DNA of 64,000 nucleotides, taken from NCBI RefSeq assembly GCF_000632495.1, contig NZ_JFZT01000047.1, forward strand, positions 23,481-87,480. Reading direction: 5' to 3'. The position numbers and the translations under genes were made by a program. Shown piece after piece: positions 40,957 to 50,640 of the stretch (its first letter is position 1; each line of letters opens with the position of its first letter). The notes under the pieces are model-generated. The model was not told the origin of the DNA and searched no databases. It worked only from the letters and a program-made list of their open reading frames with translations. Source of the DNA: Candidatus Acidianus copahuensis. GTDB taxonomy: Archaea; Thermoproteota; Thermoprotei_A; Sulfolobales; Sulfolobaceae.

Positions 40957-43900
40957 TTACTTCACCTTTCTAATACCTATACTATACTTCTCATCATCAA
41001 TATCCCATTCGGTAACTAAATCGCCAATAGCTTCTCCAACAGTTATACTCTTTGCTCTTGTCTCATTAGATATATATTCAGACCATTTGTTAATCATCTG
41101 TTTTCTATCCTCTGGTACTATCATTGATATATGTATATTATCTAAAACATTTAATTTTAGTTCCTTTCTCATAAACTGAATTCTCCTTATTAAATCTCTT
41201 ACAATGCCTTCTTCCTCTTCTTGTGGGCTTATTTCCTTAGATATCACAAGTATTCCATCATTAAATCTTGAACTAACGTATCCCTCTTTCACAGTTTCTT
41301 GGATATTGACATATGTTTTATCAATTTTTACCTCTACGCCTTCTATATTAACTTCATGAGGTTTATTATTTATTATATCTCTTACTATTTTATCTTGATT
41401 TTCATAGATATATTTAATTATTTTTGGTGATATTGATTTATACTCTTTTCCTACTTTACCAGAATTTGGGCTGATCTGAACTATACTAAACTTTGAGAAT
41501 TCTTGTATAGGCATAATTTCCACATCTTTAACATTAAGTACTTCCTTGAGTAGATCCTTAGCTTTAATTAAAAGATCCATTGAACTCTCGCTGCTAAAGA
41601 ATATATACGCCTTGTTTATAGGCCATCTAAGCTTTATAGATGCCTTAGCCCTCGCATTTAGTCCCGCTTCCTCTATTTCCCTTATTAAAGAAACTGTCTT
41701 CTCTAAATCGTTATCTATCATTTTATGTCTAATCTCTGGAAAATCTTCCATACTTACAGATAATTTTGGATTTATTACAAAACTATTATATATCTTTTCT
41801 GATATAAAGGGAATTATAGTAGAGGCTAAGATTATCCAACCACGCAATATCTCATAGAGGACGTTATACATAGCTAATTTAGAGGTATCCTCTGATTCTA
41901 TCCATGCTCTTTTTCTTATTAGCCTAAGATAGAATCTACTCATATCTTCTGTGATGAAACTAACTAATCTGTTGGCCATCTCGTGTACTTTATAATATTT
42001 CATGCTTTCCTTTACATCCTCTAGAACTCTATAGTATCTTGAGAGTATCCACCTATCTTCTAATTCCATATAATCTAGATATTGATCTATACTTGAAGGA
42101 GAGAAGTTGTCTAAACTCATATACATGCTTGCAAACACATAAACATTCCATATAACTTGCAAATCTCTTAATGTTAGATTCAGGGACTTCCATGAAAACT
42201 TAGCATCTTCCCATGTAGTATTTCTTAGCAACCATAACCTTAATGTGTCTCTACCTATCTTTTCTATCACTGCAGAAGGCTCTTCATAATTTCCAGCACT
42301 CTTATGCATCTCTCTACCTTGTTCATCTAACATAAATCCATGAACTAAGACAGATTCGTATGGCCTTCTACCTAAAAGTATAACTCCAGATCTAAGGAGA
42401 CTAAAGAACCATCCACGTAATTGATCGTGACCTTCTAAGACTAGATCTACTGGACCAATTTCCTTCCATTTCCGAACCCAATTCTGTCCTAAACTAGCAA
42501 AAAATGCAACTCCACTATCAAACCACACATCAGCAACATCTGAAACTCTATGCGCTTCTTCGCCACATTTACATCTAATAACCACGTTATCAATCCATGG
42601 TCTGTGTAAATCCTCTGGTACCTTATTTATAGCGATTTTCTCTAGTTCCTCTTTACTGCCTACTACCGTAATATGATCATTTTTACATACCCAAATTGGT
42701 AGTGGTGTTCCCCAAAACCTCTGCCGGCTTATAACCCAATCTCTAATTTCTTTTATCATGTTTCCTATTCTTGTTTTTCCCCAATCTGGTATCCACGTCA
42801 CCTTTTCCATTTCGTCAAGTAGATCTGTCTTTAATTTAGTTACTTTGATAAACCATTGTTCTATAGCCCTCAGTATAAGTGGTGATTTGCATCTCCAACA
42901 AATAGGATATCTATGTACTATCTTTCCAGAAAAGAAAAGCCCGTTATTCTCCTGGAGATCTCTTAAAATGATGTCTGTGGCGTCCCTTACAAACATTGAA
43001 GAATATTTTCCCGCATCATTAGTAAAATGCCCAGTATCGTCTACTAGCATGACTATTGGATAGTTCATTCTTTTTCCTATTTGAAAATCAACATCACCGT
43101 GCCCAGGCGCTGAATGCACTAAACCAGTTCCATCTTCTAATGTAACCTCAGAACCTGCGTCAACTACTATATGAAAATTCTTCAATTTAGATTGAACTGA
43201 AACGATTTTTTCTAATGGATGTTCATACTTTAAACCAATCAATTCCTTCCCTTTATATATCCTTAATATGCTGAATTCCTTTATCTTAGCCTCTTTCATG
43301 ACGCTTTCTACTCTTTCTTTTGCGATTACTAGTATATCATTACCAACTTTCACATCAGCATAATCATAATCTGAATTAATCATTACAAACACATTTGCCG
43401 GAATAGTCCATGGTGTTGTTGTCCATATTAAAAGATACCTATTTTTATCTTCAATTAATCTAAACTTTACATATATAGACGGATCTTCTAGGTCTTTATA
43501 TTCTGAAACCTCATAATCTGAAAGAGTTGTCTCACATCTAGGACACCAGTGAAGTACTTCGACATCTTTCTCGAGAAGCCCTTTATCGAAAGCTTTCCTA
43601 ATCAAGCTCCAAGAATTACTTATATAACTATTATTAAGCGTATAATATGGAGAATTCCAATCCATGAAAACTCCCATATCTTCAAAAATTTTTGTCATAG
43701 CATCAGCATTCTTTAGTGCAAAGTCTTTACATTCCTTAATAAATTTATCAACACCAATTTTATTCACAATATCTTGCTTTTTTGAAATGCCTAACCTTTT
43801 TTCTACCGCAACCTCGATTGGAAGTCCATGTGTATCATAACCAGGTTGATCAAATACTTTATATCCTTCTATTCTTTTAAATCGAAGAATTGCATCTTTT

Positions 43901-44043
43901 ATTACTTTATTCCAAATTGTTCCTATATGAGGTATCGGTGACGATGGATATGGTGGACCATCTATGAACAGAAATTTTGTTTCTTTCTTAGAGTTACTTT
44001 CCTTTAACTTTTTATAAACTGAGTTTTTCTCCCAATATTCCAA
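40957..44043 (-). CDS. ileS: Isoleucyl-tRNA synthetase
   Basis: Charges tRNA-Ile. 1028 residues from TTG 44043: class I HIGH motif as PIPHIGT near residue 37, an editing domain (about 180-390) with TTPWTIPANV, zinc-binding CPRC and CWRC pairs, and the KMSKS-equivalent HKSAGN near 580. The anticodon-binding part and C-terminal domain follow. The N-terminal homology appears to continue upstream of the only canonical start (see findings). A TATA box TTTAAATT lies at about 44102-44109. Followed directly by the SPOUT gene. Confidence 0.96.
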   Translation of the reverse strand: MEYWEKNSVYKKLKESNSKKETKFLFIDGPPYPSSPIPHIGTIWNKVIKDAILRFKRIEGYKVFDQPGYDTHGLPIEVAVEKRLGISKKQDIVNKIGVDKFIKECKDFALKNADAMTKIFEDMGVFMDWNSPYYTLNNSYISNSWSLIRKAFDKGLLEKDVEVLHWCPRCETTLSDYEVSEYKDLEDPSIYVKFRLIEDKNRYLLIWTTTPWTIPANVFVMINSDYDYADVKVGNDILVIAKERVESVMKEAKIKEFSILRIYKGKELIGLKYEHPLEKIVSVQSKLKNFHIVVDAGSEVTLEDGTGLVHSAPGHGDVDFQIGKRMNYPIVMLVDDTGHFTNDAGKYSSMFVRDATDIILRDLQENNGLFFSGKIVHRYPICWRCKSPLILRAIEQWFIKVTKLKTDLLDEMEKVTWIPDWGKTRIGNMIKEIRDWVISRQRFWGTPLPIWVCKNDHITVVGSKEELEKIAINKVPEDLHRPWIDNVVIRCKCGEEAHRVSDVADVWFDSGVAFFASLGQNWVRKWKEIGPVDLVLEGHDQLRGWFFSLLRSGVILLGRRPYESVLVHGFMLDEQGREMHKSAGNYEEPSAVIEKIGRDTLRLWLLRNTTWEDAKFSWKSLNLTLRDLQVIWNVYVFASMYMSLDNFSPSSIDQYLDYMELEDRWILSRYYRVLEDVKESMKYYKVHEMANRLVSFITEDMSRFYLRLIRKRAWIESEDTSKLAMYNVLYEILRGWIILASTIIPFISEKIYNSFVINPKLSVSMEDFPEIRHKMIDNDLEKTVSLIREIEEAGLNARAKASIKLRWPINKAYIFFSSESSMDLLIKAKDLLKEVLNVKDVEIMPIQEFSKFSIVQISPNSGKVGKEYKSISPKIIKYIYENQDKIVRDIINNKPHEVNIEGVEVKIDKTYVNIQETVKEGYVSSRFNDGILVISKEISPQEEEEGIVRDLIRRIQFMRKELKLNVLDNIHISMIVPEDRKQMINKWSEYISNETRAKSITVGEAIGDLVTEWDIDDEKYSIGIRKVK

Positions 44044-44101
44044 TATCTCATTTTCTATATTTTTTATATCAAATTTATTGTCTAAAGGACGAGGAGAGGA
44101 T

Positions 44102-44109
44102 AATTTAAA
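44102..44109 (-). promoter_or_regulatory. TATA box of ileS
   Basis: TTTAAATT on the minus strand. It predicts a transcription start around 44080, about 37 bases before the annotated TTG, inside a stretch that already reads like the IleS N-terminus. Confidence 0.5.
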
Positions 44110-44182
44110 TCACCGCATATGTGTAACTTAAAGTTGGCTTAAAAATTATTACTTCAGAAGGCGTTAGTAATTTCTTGTAGAG

Positions 44183-45196
44183 CTATCTTATTAATTGGTA
44201 GATTCTATCTGTCATTTCTGACGTAGTACTACTTCCTCCTACATCAGGTGGCAAATATTGCTTCTCATTATAGACATTCAATAGAGCAGAATATAGTGAA
44301 CTAGAAGCAAGCTTATATTTCTCTTCGCCTGACTTCTTATATAAATGATCTAGCATTAGCTGGACTGAAAGTAAAAATGCTGTAGGATTAACCTGATTTT
44401 TTCCTGCTATATCAAATGCAGCGCCGTGAACTGGTTCGAAAAGTGCCTTTTTATCTCCTATATTTGCTGATGGGGCTAGACCTAAGCTCCCGGCAATTTG
44501 AGCTGCTTCATCACTTAATATATCTCCATAAACATTTGTAGTAACAATTACGTCAAACATATGAGGATTTCTTACAAGATTCGCCGCTGCAGCATCTACA
44601 TATTGTTCATTAAAATCTACGTTTCCTCTTAGTATTTCTCTGCAAATCTTTGCAAAAAGTCCATCAGTAACTCTCATTACGTTTGCTTTATGAACGCATG
44701 TTATCTTATTCTTTCTTGTTTTAGCGTAATCAAGTGCTACCTTAACTATTCTTTCGGACGCAAACTTAGATACTATCTTCATAGCCACACTAACGTCTTG
44801 AGTTGGCATGAATTCAAATCCTTTATAAAGGTCTTCTGTATTTTCTCTGACTATAATAATATCAACATCCCCAAATTTCCCCTGTGTATTAGGTAAAGAT
44901 TTTGCTGGTCTTATGTTAGCATACATGTCGTACATCTGCCTTAGTCTAACTACTACATCCATTGCACTTTCTCCTACTGGCCCTTTAAGTATAATATCGG
45001 CCTTATCTATAACTTCAAGAGAATGCCTTGGTAAAGGTTCTCCATATTTAGTCATCGCAATGTCACCTGCTTCTATTTCCTTTATCTCTATATTAAGATT
45101 ATAATTTTCAATTAGCTTTCCAATTATCTTTTTTGATGAGCTTACTATTTCTGGTCCTACACCGTCTCCTGGGATAAGAGCTAAAAGATATTGCAC
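44183..45196 (-). CDS. leuB: 3-isopropylmalate dehydrogenase
   Basis: Oxidative decarboxylation of 3-isopropylmalate in leucine synthesis. 337 residues, decarboxylating dehydrogenase fold: LIPGDGVGPEIV at the start, VVVRLRQMYDMYANIRPAKS and IIVRENTEDLYKGFE for substrate binding, and NVYGDILSDEAAQIAGSLGL for Mg2+ and cofactor. It resembles the well-studied Sulfolobus IPMDH closely, although homoisocitrate or isocitrate dehydrogenase paralogues share these motifs. Ends 139 bases before the ileS start. Confidence 0.9.
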   Translation of the reverse strand: MQYLLALIPGDGVGPEIVSSSKKIIGKLIENYNLNIEIKEIEAGDIAMTKYGEPLPRHSLEVIDKADIILKGPVGESAMDVVVRLRQMYDMYANIRPAKSLPNTQGKFGDVDIIIVRENTEDLYKGFEFMPTQDVSVAMKIVSKFASERIVKVALDYAKTRKNKITCVHKANVMRVTDGLFAKICREILRGNVDFNEQYVDAAAANLVRNPHMFDVIVTTNVYGDILSDEAAQIAGSLGLAPSANIGDKKALFEPVHGAAFDIAGKNQVNPTAFLLSVQLMLDHLYKKSGEEKYKLASSSLYSALLNVYNEKQYLPPDVGGSSTTSEMTDRIYQLIR

Positions 45197-45205
45197 ATTA
45201 GCAAC

Positions 45206-45796
45206 TTATTGATCTAACTTATATCTTTTCGATCTTACAATTTTATCAATCTCTTCAAGATATTGGATTAACCAAGGAGAAGTTTTCCTTGATATTTCAA
45301 TTTCATATAAAATTATTGGTATTATCTCTTCTTTTATTTCCTCAGAAACTATGTCTAGACGAGTAAAATGTACTAGGGAATCGATGAATAATGCCGAACC
45401 TCTATTAAATGCTGTTATAGTGTTGTCCGATATCTCGTAATCAAACGGATTTAAAGTAAATACGCTCGGATTACCTTCAAGCTCTTTTTCACACTTACAA
45501 TATATTGTAACCCCATTTAATGAAGGTAATCCGTATTTAATCTTATAGTCAATTTCTTTTCCTATTAAAGTCAAATAAAACAGTTGAGGATCATGGACTA
45601 TATTAACGGAACAAAAGGGATATATGGCTAAATTTTTTATTGTATCCGTATTTTTATATAATTTCATAATCAATCTATTCTCTGTTTTAACTATGCCTAT
45701 AGGTGATAGATTCTTAGATATTCCATTAGTACCAACTATTGATTCATAAATGCCGTCGTTTGGAAATGTTTTCTTTATGAGATCATTTAGACGCAT
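45206..45796 (-). CDS. DUF447-family protein, flavin-reductase-like split barrel
   Basis: 196 residues. The start YESIVGTNGISKNLSPIGIV and the pattern of Asn and Asp-Pro residues (SVNIVHDPQLFYL) match archaeal DUF447, which has an FMN-binding split-barrel fold. CKCEKELEGNPSVFTLNPFD lies in the middle. Substrate unknown. It is upstream of and probably co-transcribed with leuB (9-base gap). Confidence 0.8.
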   Translation of the reverse strand: MRLNDLIKKTFPNDGIYESIVGTNGISKNLSPIGIVKTENRLIMKLYKNTDTIKNLAIYPFCSVNIVHDPQLFYLTLIGKEIDYKIKYGLPSLNGVTIYCKCEKELEGNPSVFTLNPFDYEISDNTITAFNRGSALFIDSLVHFTRLDIVSEEIKEEIIPIILYEIEISRKTSPWLIQYLEEIDKIVRSKRYKLDQ

Positions 45797-46075
45797 TACA
45801 TTTTAATAACTGAAGATAAGGGTTAATTTAGATAGCACTTTACAATTAACTGAATAAGAGTTAAGAAGTATTAATTATAATGATATAATATATACTATTT
45901 ATAATTTACTAAACAAATATATAATCTAGAGAATCTATATATTGAGAATAAATAATAATATACTTTGTTCTTTAAATTATAAAATATTTATCCATTATGA
46001 TTATCATAGATTAATATATAGTACGCCGTTGTGAGCAGTTTTACTTAAATTGTGATATTTTTATACATTTCATGA
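45797..46075. other. AT-rich spacer
   Basis: About 280 bases of very AT-rich DNA after the DUF447 start, with several TATA-like runs but no open frame or RNA signature I can support. It precedes the TnpB-like remnant and the GC-rich hairpin block. Confidence 0.5.
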
Positions 46076-46168
46076 TTTTATCCTTCCAACAAAATACCTA
46101 TATATTCTAAAAAACACAAATTAACTTGTCCCAGATGTGGGTGTGTAGACCCGAAGAAGGGACTGTGA
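46076..46168 (+). pseudogene. TnpB-like zinc-ribbon fragment (IS200/IS605 remnant)
   Basis: A 30-codon frame opening just after an in-frame stop and ending at TGA 46166-46168. It reads IPIYSKKHKLTCPRCGCVD, close to the tyrosine-serine-lysine plus Cys-Pro-x-Cys-Gly start of the TnpB zinc ribbon. The second cysteine pair, the RuvC residues and everything upstream are gone. A second open stretch in another frame follows at once (46177-46329), consistent with a decayed transposon 3' end. Confidence 0.5.
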
Positions 46169-46176
46169 AAGATTAG

Positions 46177-46329
46177 GTAAGAGGTATTAAGGATGTGCAG
46201 TTTTCCCACAGCCGCTTCGGTGGTGTGGGTAGGGTTATCCCGCTAATGGGGCGGATCGCGATGATGAGCTTCGGCTCAGAACGTGGTGAAGCCCAAGGGT
46301 TTCATGAACATGACATTAAATGTCCGTAA
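46177..46329 (+). pseudogene. Open 3' fragment in a shifted frame, possible transposon remnant
   Basis: 50 sense codons without a start (VRGIKDVQFSHSRFGGVGRV onward, ending in HEHDIKCP). It is in a different frame from the zinc-ribbon piece. It is GC-rich compared with its surroundings and coincides with a chain of hairpins, so the open frame may be incidental to RNA structure or be the decayed TnpB C-terminus. Confidence 0.3.
46205..46324 (+). ncRNA. GC-rich block of five hairpins, possible structured RNA
   Basis: Hairpin 1 (46205-46229) is a 10-bp stem with one bulge and a TTCG tetraloop. Hairpin 2 (46240-46254) is CCGC/GCGG. Hairpin 3 (46265-46278) is TGAGC-TTCG-GCTCA. Hairpin 4 (46287-46304) is TGAAGCC/GGTTTCA. 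Hairpin 5 (46312-46324) is GACAT-TAA-ATGTC. Two UUCG tetraloops in an AT-rich genome point to selection for RNA structure. It could be the guide-RNA (omega/re-RNA) end of an IS605-type element or an independent ncRNA. RNase P and SRP RNA core sequences were not found in it. Strand is inferred. Confidence 0.45.
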
Positions 46330-46520
46330 AGCCCAAACCCCATAGTACAAATCAATCTACACGTTTTGGATAGACTTTCCCATATCCTTGAAGTGTGACA
46401 AAAGCTATTGATATGAATGAGACTATCGCCGAAAAGACAAAATTTAATGAAGGTTATCAAACCTAAATTAGATAAGTCTATTGGATTTATCTGTGTATCA
46501 ACTATAATATAACAAAGACA

Positions 46521-47240
46521 TTAAAAGAATTCCTCTAATTCTTTAAGATTTCTCACAACAAAATCTGCATAAAGTTCTGCAAATTTAACCTTTCCATCTC
46601 TATCTATTAAGATAGACTTTAGCCCTGCTTTACTAGCTGCTAAGCAGTCCTTTACAGGATCATCGCCAATGTAAACACAACTACCTAGATTCTGGCCAAG
46701 TTCTTCACAAGTCATTACAAAAGGTTGAACGCTTGGTTTAGGTTTAATATTATTTTCTCCAGCAACAATAATTTTATCAAAGTATCGAGAAATATGAACT
46801 TTCTCTATCCTAGCTCTCTTATTACCTCCTTCACCATCACTATTTGACATAATGGCTAATTTATAACCCTTATCTTTAAGATAACGAAGTAACTCTTCCG
46901 CATCATCATAAACCTGGTTTTTTGAAGCAATAGACCAGTAAAGAGAAGCCCATTCAGATAGTTGATCTTTATCTGCACTAGCTCCTATTTCCTGGAGTGC
47001 TTCTTTCCACCAGATCGTTCTATCATATATTCCCTCAGAATCCAACTTTTCAGCCATACTAAAAATAGTACCTTTAACTTTATCTAAAGATACCTGAGGT
47101 AAAATGTCTAACAAATAGTCATAAATATCTCGCGCAACAGCTTCTAGAGCTATTTTAGAATTAAACTCAAAGTTAACAAGTGTATTATCAAAATCAAAAA
47201 TAATAGCTTTAACGCCTAAAAAAATATTTATATCCTCCAT
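46521..47240 (-). CDS. HAD-superfamily hydrolase
   Basis: 239 residues from the ATG at 47240, which has CGTGA 5 bases upstream; the GTG at 47249 overlaps the EF-2 stop and belongs to that site. Motif I FDFDNTL (with nucleophile Asp), motif II MSNSDG, motif III lysine in NNIKPKPSVQPF and motif IV GDDPVKD are all present, with a helical C1 cap. Likely a small-molecule phosphatase; substrate unknown. Probably co-transcribed with EF-2. Confidence 0.9.
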   Translation of the reverse strand: MEDINIFLGVKAIIFDFDNTLVNFEFNSKIALEAVARDIYDYLLDILPQVSLDKVKGTIFSMAEKLDSEGIYDRTIWWKEALQEIGASADKDQLSEWASLYWSIASKNQVYDDAEELLRYLKDKGYKLAIMSNSDGEGGNKRARIEKVHISRYFDKIIVAGENNIKPKPSVQPFVMTCEELGQNLGSCVYIGDDPVKDCLAASKAGLKSILIDRDGKVKFAELYADFVVRNLKELEEFF

Positions 47241-47245
47241 ATTTA

Positions 47246-49456
47246 TCACGACAAGAAATCCTCAACTTTTGGTAACTGCTTTGGTAAACCTTTTCTCTCC
47301 CTAATCTTCAATACGACATCCTGTAATATACTATCAGGAATAGGAGCCCATCTACTAAATTCTGTTCCCCAGAAAGCTCTACCTCCTGTTGAACCTCTTA
47401 GATCACTAGCTAATTCGTAGGACTCTGCAACTGGAATCTCTGCATATATCCTTGCTACATTACCCGTTTGTGTCATATTTAATATTTTACCTCTTTTCTT
47501 AGTTAAGACTGCGGTTACATTACCTACAAACTCCATTGGAACTCTTATGTCAAGTTTTTGTAGAGGTTCTAGAAGCGTGGGCTTTGATGTTAACATTCCA
47601 GCAAATATCGCATTTCTTACGGCGGGATATATTTGAGCAGGGCCCCTATGGGCTGGGTCCTCATGTATTACAGCATCGTGTAAAACTACTTTAAGCCCTC
47701 TAACAGGTTCATGAGCAAGTGGTCCTTCTTTCATCGCTAACCTAAATCCTTGAAGCATAGTATCCATTATTTCTCTTAAATATTGAATACCGCTTGTATT
47801 ATCTATAAACAGATTTACATTCTCATCGATCGCAATTATCTTCTTTGCCTCATCGTAATCCCACTCTGCCTGATCTCTTAATATTTTCGCCATTTCTTTA
47901 GAGTCCATATCTTCCTTAATTGTACCACTCGATACAAGCTCTATAGTCTTATCATTGAGGGGCTCTATACTTATATAGAACTTGTTATGTTTATTGGGAG
48001 ATTTACCTTCAAATATCTGACTTTTTCCTCTAACACTCTCCCTATAAACCACTATAGGAGGAGTTGTGGATACATCAACACCATAGTAATCCTTAAGAAG
48101 CTGTAACGATACCTCTAGATGTAAGAAACCCATTCCAGAGAGCAAATATTCGCCTGTCTCTTCGTTAATTTTTACGACTAGGTTAGGATCTTCTATAGTT
48201 AACTTTCTTAACGCATCTATCATTTTAGTTAGATCTTTGGGATTCTTTGGCTCTACAGCTATTGTTACGACTGGTTCCGACACATAATGCAAACTTTCAA
48301 AACTACCTTGTACATCTTTATACTTTATATCGATAAGTGTTTCGCCTGATCTAGCTTTCTCTAAACCAAGAATAGCTGCAATATTTCCACCCGGAATCTG
48401 GTCAGCTAATTCTCTATATTGACCCATGTAAAGGCTTACTTGTAGTATCTTTTGCGGAGACTTTGCGTTAACTAACCAAACTTCAGCCCCAGGTCTTACT
48501 GTCCCAGAAAATACTCTACCTGTAGCTACTAAACCAGCGTGTGGATCAACTTTCATATCAGTTATCATCATTACTACTGGCCCATTAGGATCACAACTTA
48601 ACATTGCTTTTGCAACTTCGTTATCAAGATCTCCCTTCCATATTTTTGGTATTCTATATTTTTGAGCCTCAATTGGATTAGGAATAAATTTAATTACAGT
48701 ATCTAAAAGCGCGTCATGAATAGGGACTTGAGCAGCTAACTCGGCTATCTTAGACTTATCAGACGCACTATAAGCTTCCATAACATTCTTCATATTTATT
48801 CCCTTTTTCTGTGCCATAGGCAATGTAAAGCCCCATTTATCCTTAGCTGATCCAAAGACTACTGTGCCCACATTTGGATTTACGGACCACTTCTCCTTAA
48901 ATTCAGGTTCAGCGTAAATATCTATTAAAGAATTTACCTCCTTTATAATTTCTAAAAGCTTTTGCATCATTTCTTGAGGACCTAACTTTAATTCCTTGAC
49001 AAGTCTATCAACTTTATTAACAAATAATATCGGTCTAACTCTCTCTTCTAAGCTTTGTCTAAGTACTGTCTCTGTCTGTGTCATAACCCCTTCTACTGCA
49101 TCAACTACAACTATTGAACCATCTAATGCTCTCAAGCTTCTTGTAACCCTTCCACTAAAATCAACATGACCTGGCGTGTCAATTAAATTTATAACGTAAC
49201 CTCTACCTTCTAATTCATGATATAGGCTAACGTTAGCTGCTTTTACAGTAATTCCTCTTTGCTGTTCTACTGACAAATAATCTAAAGCTAAAGCCTCACC
49301 TGCAACTTTAGGGGATATAATTCCAGATGATGCTAATAATTGATCACTTGTAGTTGTTTTACCATGATCTACATGTGCTATAATTCCTATGTTTCGTACT
49401 CTTTCTCTATCATTCATGAGGCTTAGCACTTGTTCTGCTGTTTTATACTTCACCAA
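47246..49456 (-). CDS. fusA: Elongation factor 2
   Basis: GTPase that moves tRNAs and mRNA through the ribosome. 736 residues: G1 AHVDHGKTTTSD, G2/G3 with RGITVKAAN and DTPGHVDFSG, G4 NKVDR, then domains II-V. The diphthamide loop is DPAHRGPAQIYPA, whose His is the modified residue. Start is TTG at 49456 with GGTGA 6 bases before it and a TATA-like TTTTAATATT about 45 bases upstream, so this mRNA has a short leader. Confidence 0.97.
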   Translation of the reverse strand: MVKYKTAEQVLSLMNDRERVRNIGIIAHVDHGKTTTSDQLLASSGIISPKVAGEALALDYLSVEQQRGITVKAANVSLYHELEGRGYVINLIDTPGHVDFSGRVTRSLRALDGSIVVVDAVEGVMTQTETVLRQSLEERVRPILFVNKVDRLVKELKLGPQEMMQKLLEIIKEVNSLIDIYAEPEFKEKWSVNPNVGTVVFGSAKDKWGFTLPMAQKKGINMKNVMEAYSASDKSKIAELAAQVPIHDALLDTVIKFIPNPIEAQKYRIPKIWKGDLDNEVAKAMLSCDPNGPVVMMITDMKVDPHAGLVATGRVFSGTVRPGAEVWLVNAKSPQKILQVSLYMGQYRELADQIPGGNIAAILGLEKARSGETLIDIKYKDVQGSFESLHYVSEPVVTIAVEPKNPKDLTKMIDALRKLTIEDPNLVVKINEETGEYLLSGMGFLHLEVSLQLLKDYYGVDVSTTPPIVVYRESVRGKSQIFEGKSPNKHNKFYISIEPLNDKTIELVSSGTIKEDMDSKEMAKILRDQAEWDYDEAKKIIAIDENVNLFIDNTSGIQYLREIMDTMLQGFRLAMKEGPLAHEPVRGLKVVLHDAVIHEDPAHRGPAQIYPAVRNAIFAGMLTSKPTLLEPLQKLDIRVPMEFVGNVTAVLTKKRGKILNMTQTGNVARIYAEIPVAESYELASDLRGSTGGRAFWGTEFSRWAPIPDSILQDVVLKIRERKGLPKQLPKVEDFLS

Positions 49457-49547
49457 GATATCTCACCAAGTAGGACTAAGTAGTAGTTTTATCAAGTAAT
49501 ATTAAAATGTGATCTATTATGCACTGTTTTCGAAGTATCATATTTAC

Positions 49548-50234
49548 CTAGATGAAATCCGTCAGTGATTTTGTCTCATCTTTAGTTTGACTAGTAAAAG
49601 GACTGTTAATTATTTTATATAATTCTTCAGCCTTTTTCCTACTAGCTAAAACTCTCTCCAAATCTGAGATATTTGCGTTACATAAATTTCTTATTGTATT
49701 AAATTTTTCAAGAAGCTTTTCGGCGGATTTACCGCCAATATGAGGAAATGACTCTACTACATATAGTTGAATATCTTTTATATTATCAAATTTAGGCTTA
49801 TCGTGTAAGGAGATAGGAATAGCTTTTCGTTCTGACTGTGATTTTTCTGCTATAATATAAATGGTTTCAGCAGACTCCCTTCTATTTGAAGAATAGATAA
49901 TGCTAATTAGCGGTTCTAAAGAAATAGAAATTAGTGCTGAATTTATGGCTTTCCATTTCGATGTTATCTCCTTAATTCTACTCAAATCTCCTTCAATAAG
50001 TAAGATAATCTTTTGATATGTTTGCTTTAATCTTGAAATCTGATCAAAAAATCTCTTATCAAAAATGGAATTAACCAGGTCAGATACGCTTTTTCTTTCC
50101 ACTGCTACGTCTGGACCTACAATATAATCCCCAACAGTTAATTGTTGTAAAATTACAGATGCTCCTAATTCTCTTAAAATATCTGGTATTTCGCTTGCTT
50201 TTTCTCTTTCATCTGCATAAATTCTAACTGTCAT
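49548..50234 (-). CDS. xpf: XPF/Mus81-family endonuclease, short crenarchaeal form
   Basis: Cuts branched and flap DNA in repair and needs PCNA in crenarchaea. 228 residues: ERCC4 nuclease domain (about 1-135) with YADEREK and VAVERKSVSDLV, the GDxnERKxxxD active site; then a tandem helix-hairpin-helix domain (SFPHIGGKSAEKLLEKFN). The C-terminus TKSLTDFI is a plausible PCNA-binding peptide. No helicase domain, unlike euryarchaeal Hef. First gene after the prefoldin end of the exosome superoperon, 25 bases on. Confidence 0.94.
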   Translation of the reverse strand: MTVRIYADEREKASEIPDILRELGASVILQQLTVGDYIVGPDVAVERKSVSDLVNSIFDKRFFDQISRLKQTYQKIILLIEGDLSRIKEITSKWKAINSALISISLEPLISIIYSSNRRESAETIYIIAEKSQSERKAIPISLHDKPKFDNIKDIQLYVVESFPHIGGKSAEKLLEKFNTIRNLCNANISDLERVLASRKKAEELYKIINSPFTSQTKDETKSLTDFI

Positions 50235-50259
50235 AGAAACGGTTAGTTTTAGAAAAAAT

Positions 50260-50640
50260 TTAAGCCTTTGGGGGAGAAGATGGTCCTTGCAAATTATACT
50301 TTTGTATTAACTCATTGATTTTCTTTTGAAGATCTTCGTACTGTTTTCTAAGAAGAGATTCTTGTTTTTGATAAGTTCTTGATCTAAGCTCTAGAATTTC
50401 TTTTCTATCATTCAATTCCTTTTCAATTGAAGACTTATCCTTTTTTAGAAGAACATTTCCTACAATCTTATACACAGAAGAATCAGTAGATATCATAGAA
50501 AGTTCTTCTAAGACTTTATTTACTTCCCTAAGTTCTGACTCTATGACACTTCGCTCATATGTTAATCTATCTAATTGAGACTGTAGTTGTTGTAACTTAA
50601 CTAATTGGGTTTGAAGATCCGGAGGCAATCTTTCCGCCAT
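50260..50640 (-). CDS. pfdB: Prefoldin beta subunit
   Basis: Chaperone subunit of the jellyfish-shaped prefoldin hexamer. 126 residues: N-terminal helix LPPDLQTQLVKLQQLQSQLD, central beta hairpin VYKIVGNVLLKKDKSS and C-terminal coiled coil. It overlaps the Pcc1 gene by 44 bases. Confidence 0.94.
   Translation of the reverse strand: MAERLPPDLQTQLVKLQQLQSQLDRLTYERSVIESELREVNKVLEELSMISTDSSVYKIVGNVLLKKDKSSIEKELNDRKEILELRSRTYQKQESLLRKQYEDLQKKINELIQKYNLQGPSSPPKA

Noticed and set aside
46120..46345. RNase P RNA or SRP RNA gene in the GC-rich block
   Set aside because: The universally conserved RNase P core (GAGGAAAGTC) and the SRP helix 8 loop sequences are not present, and the block fits a zinc-ribbon fragment plus simple hairpins better.
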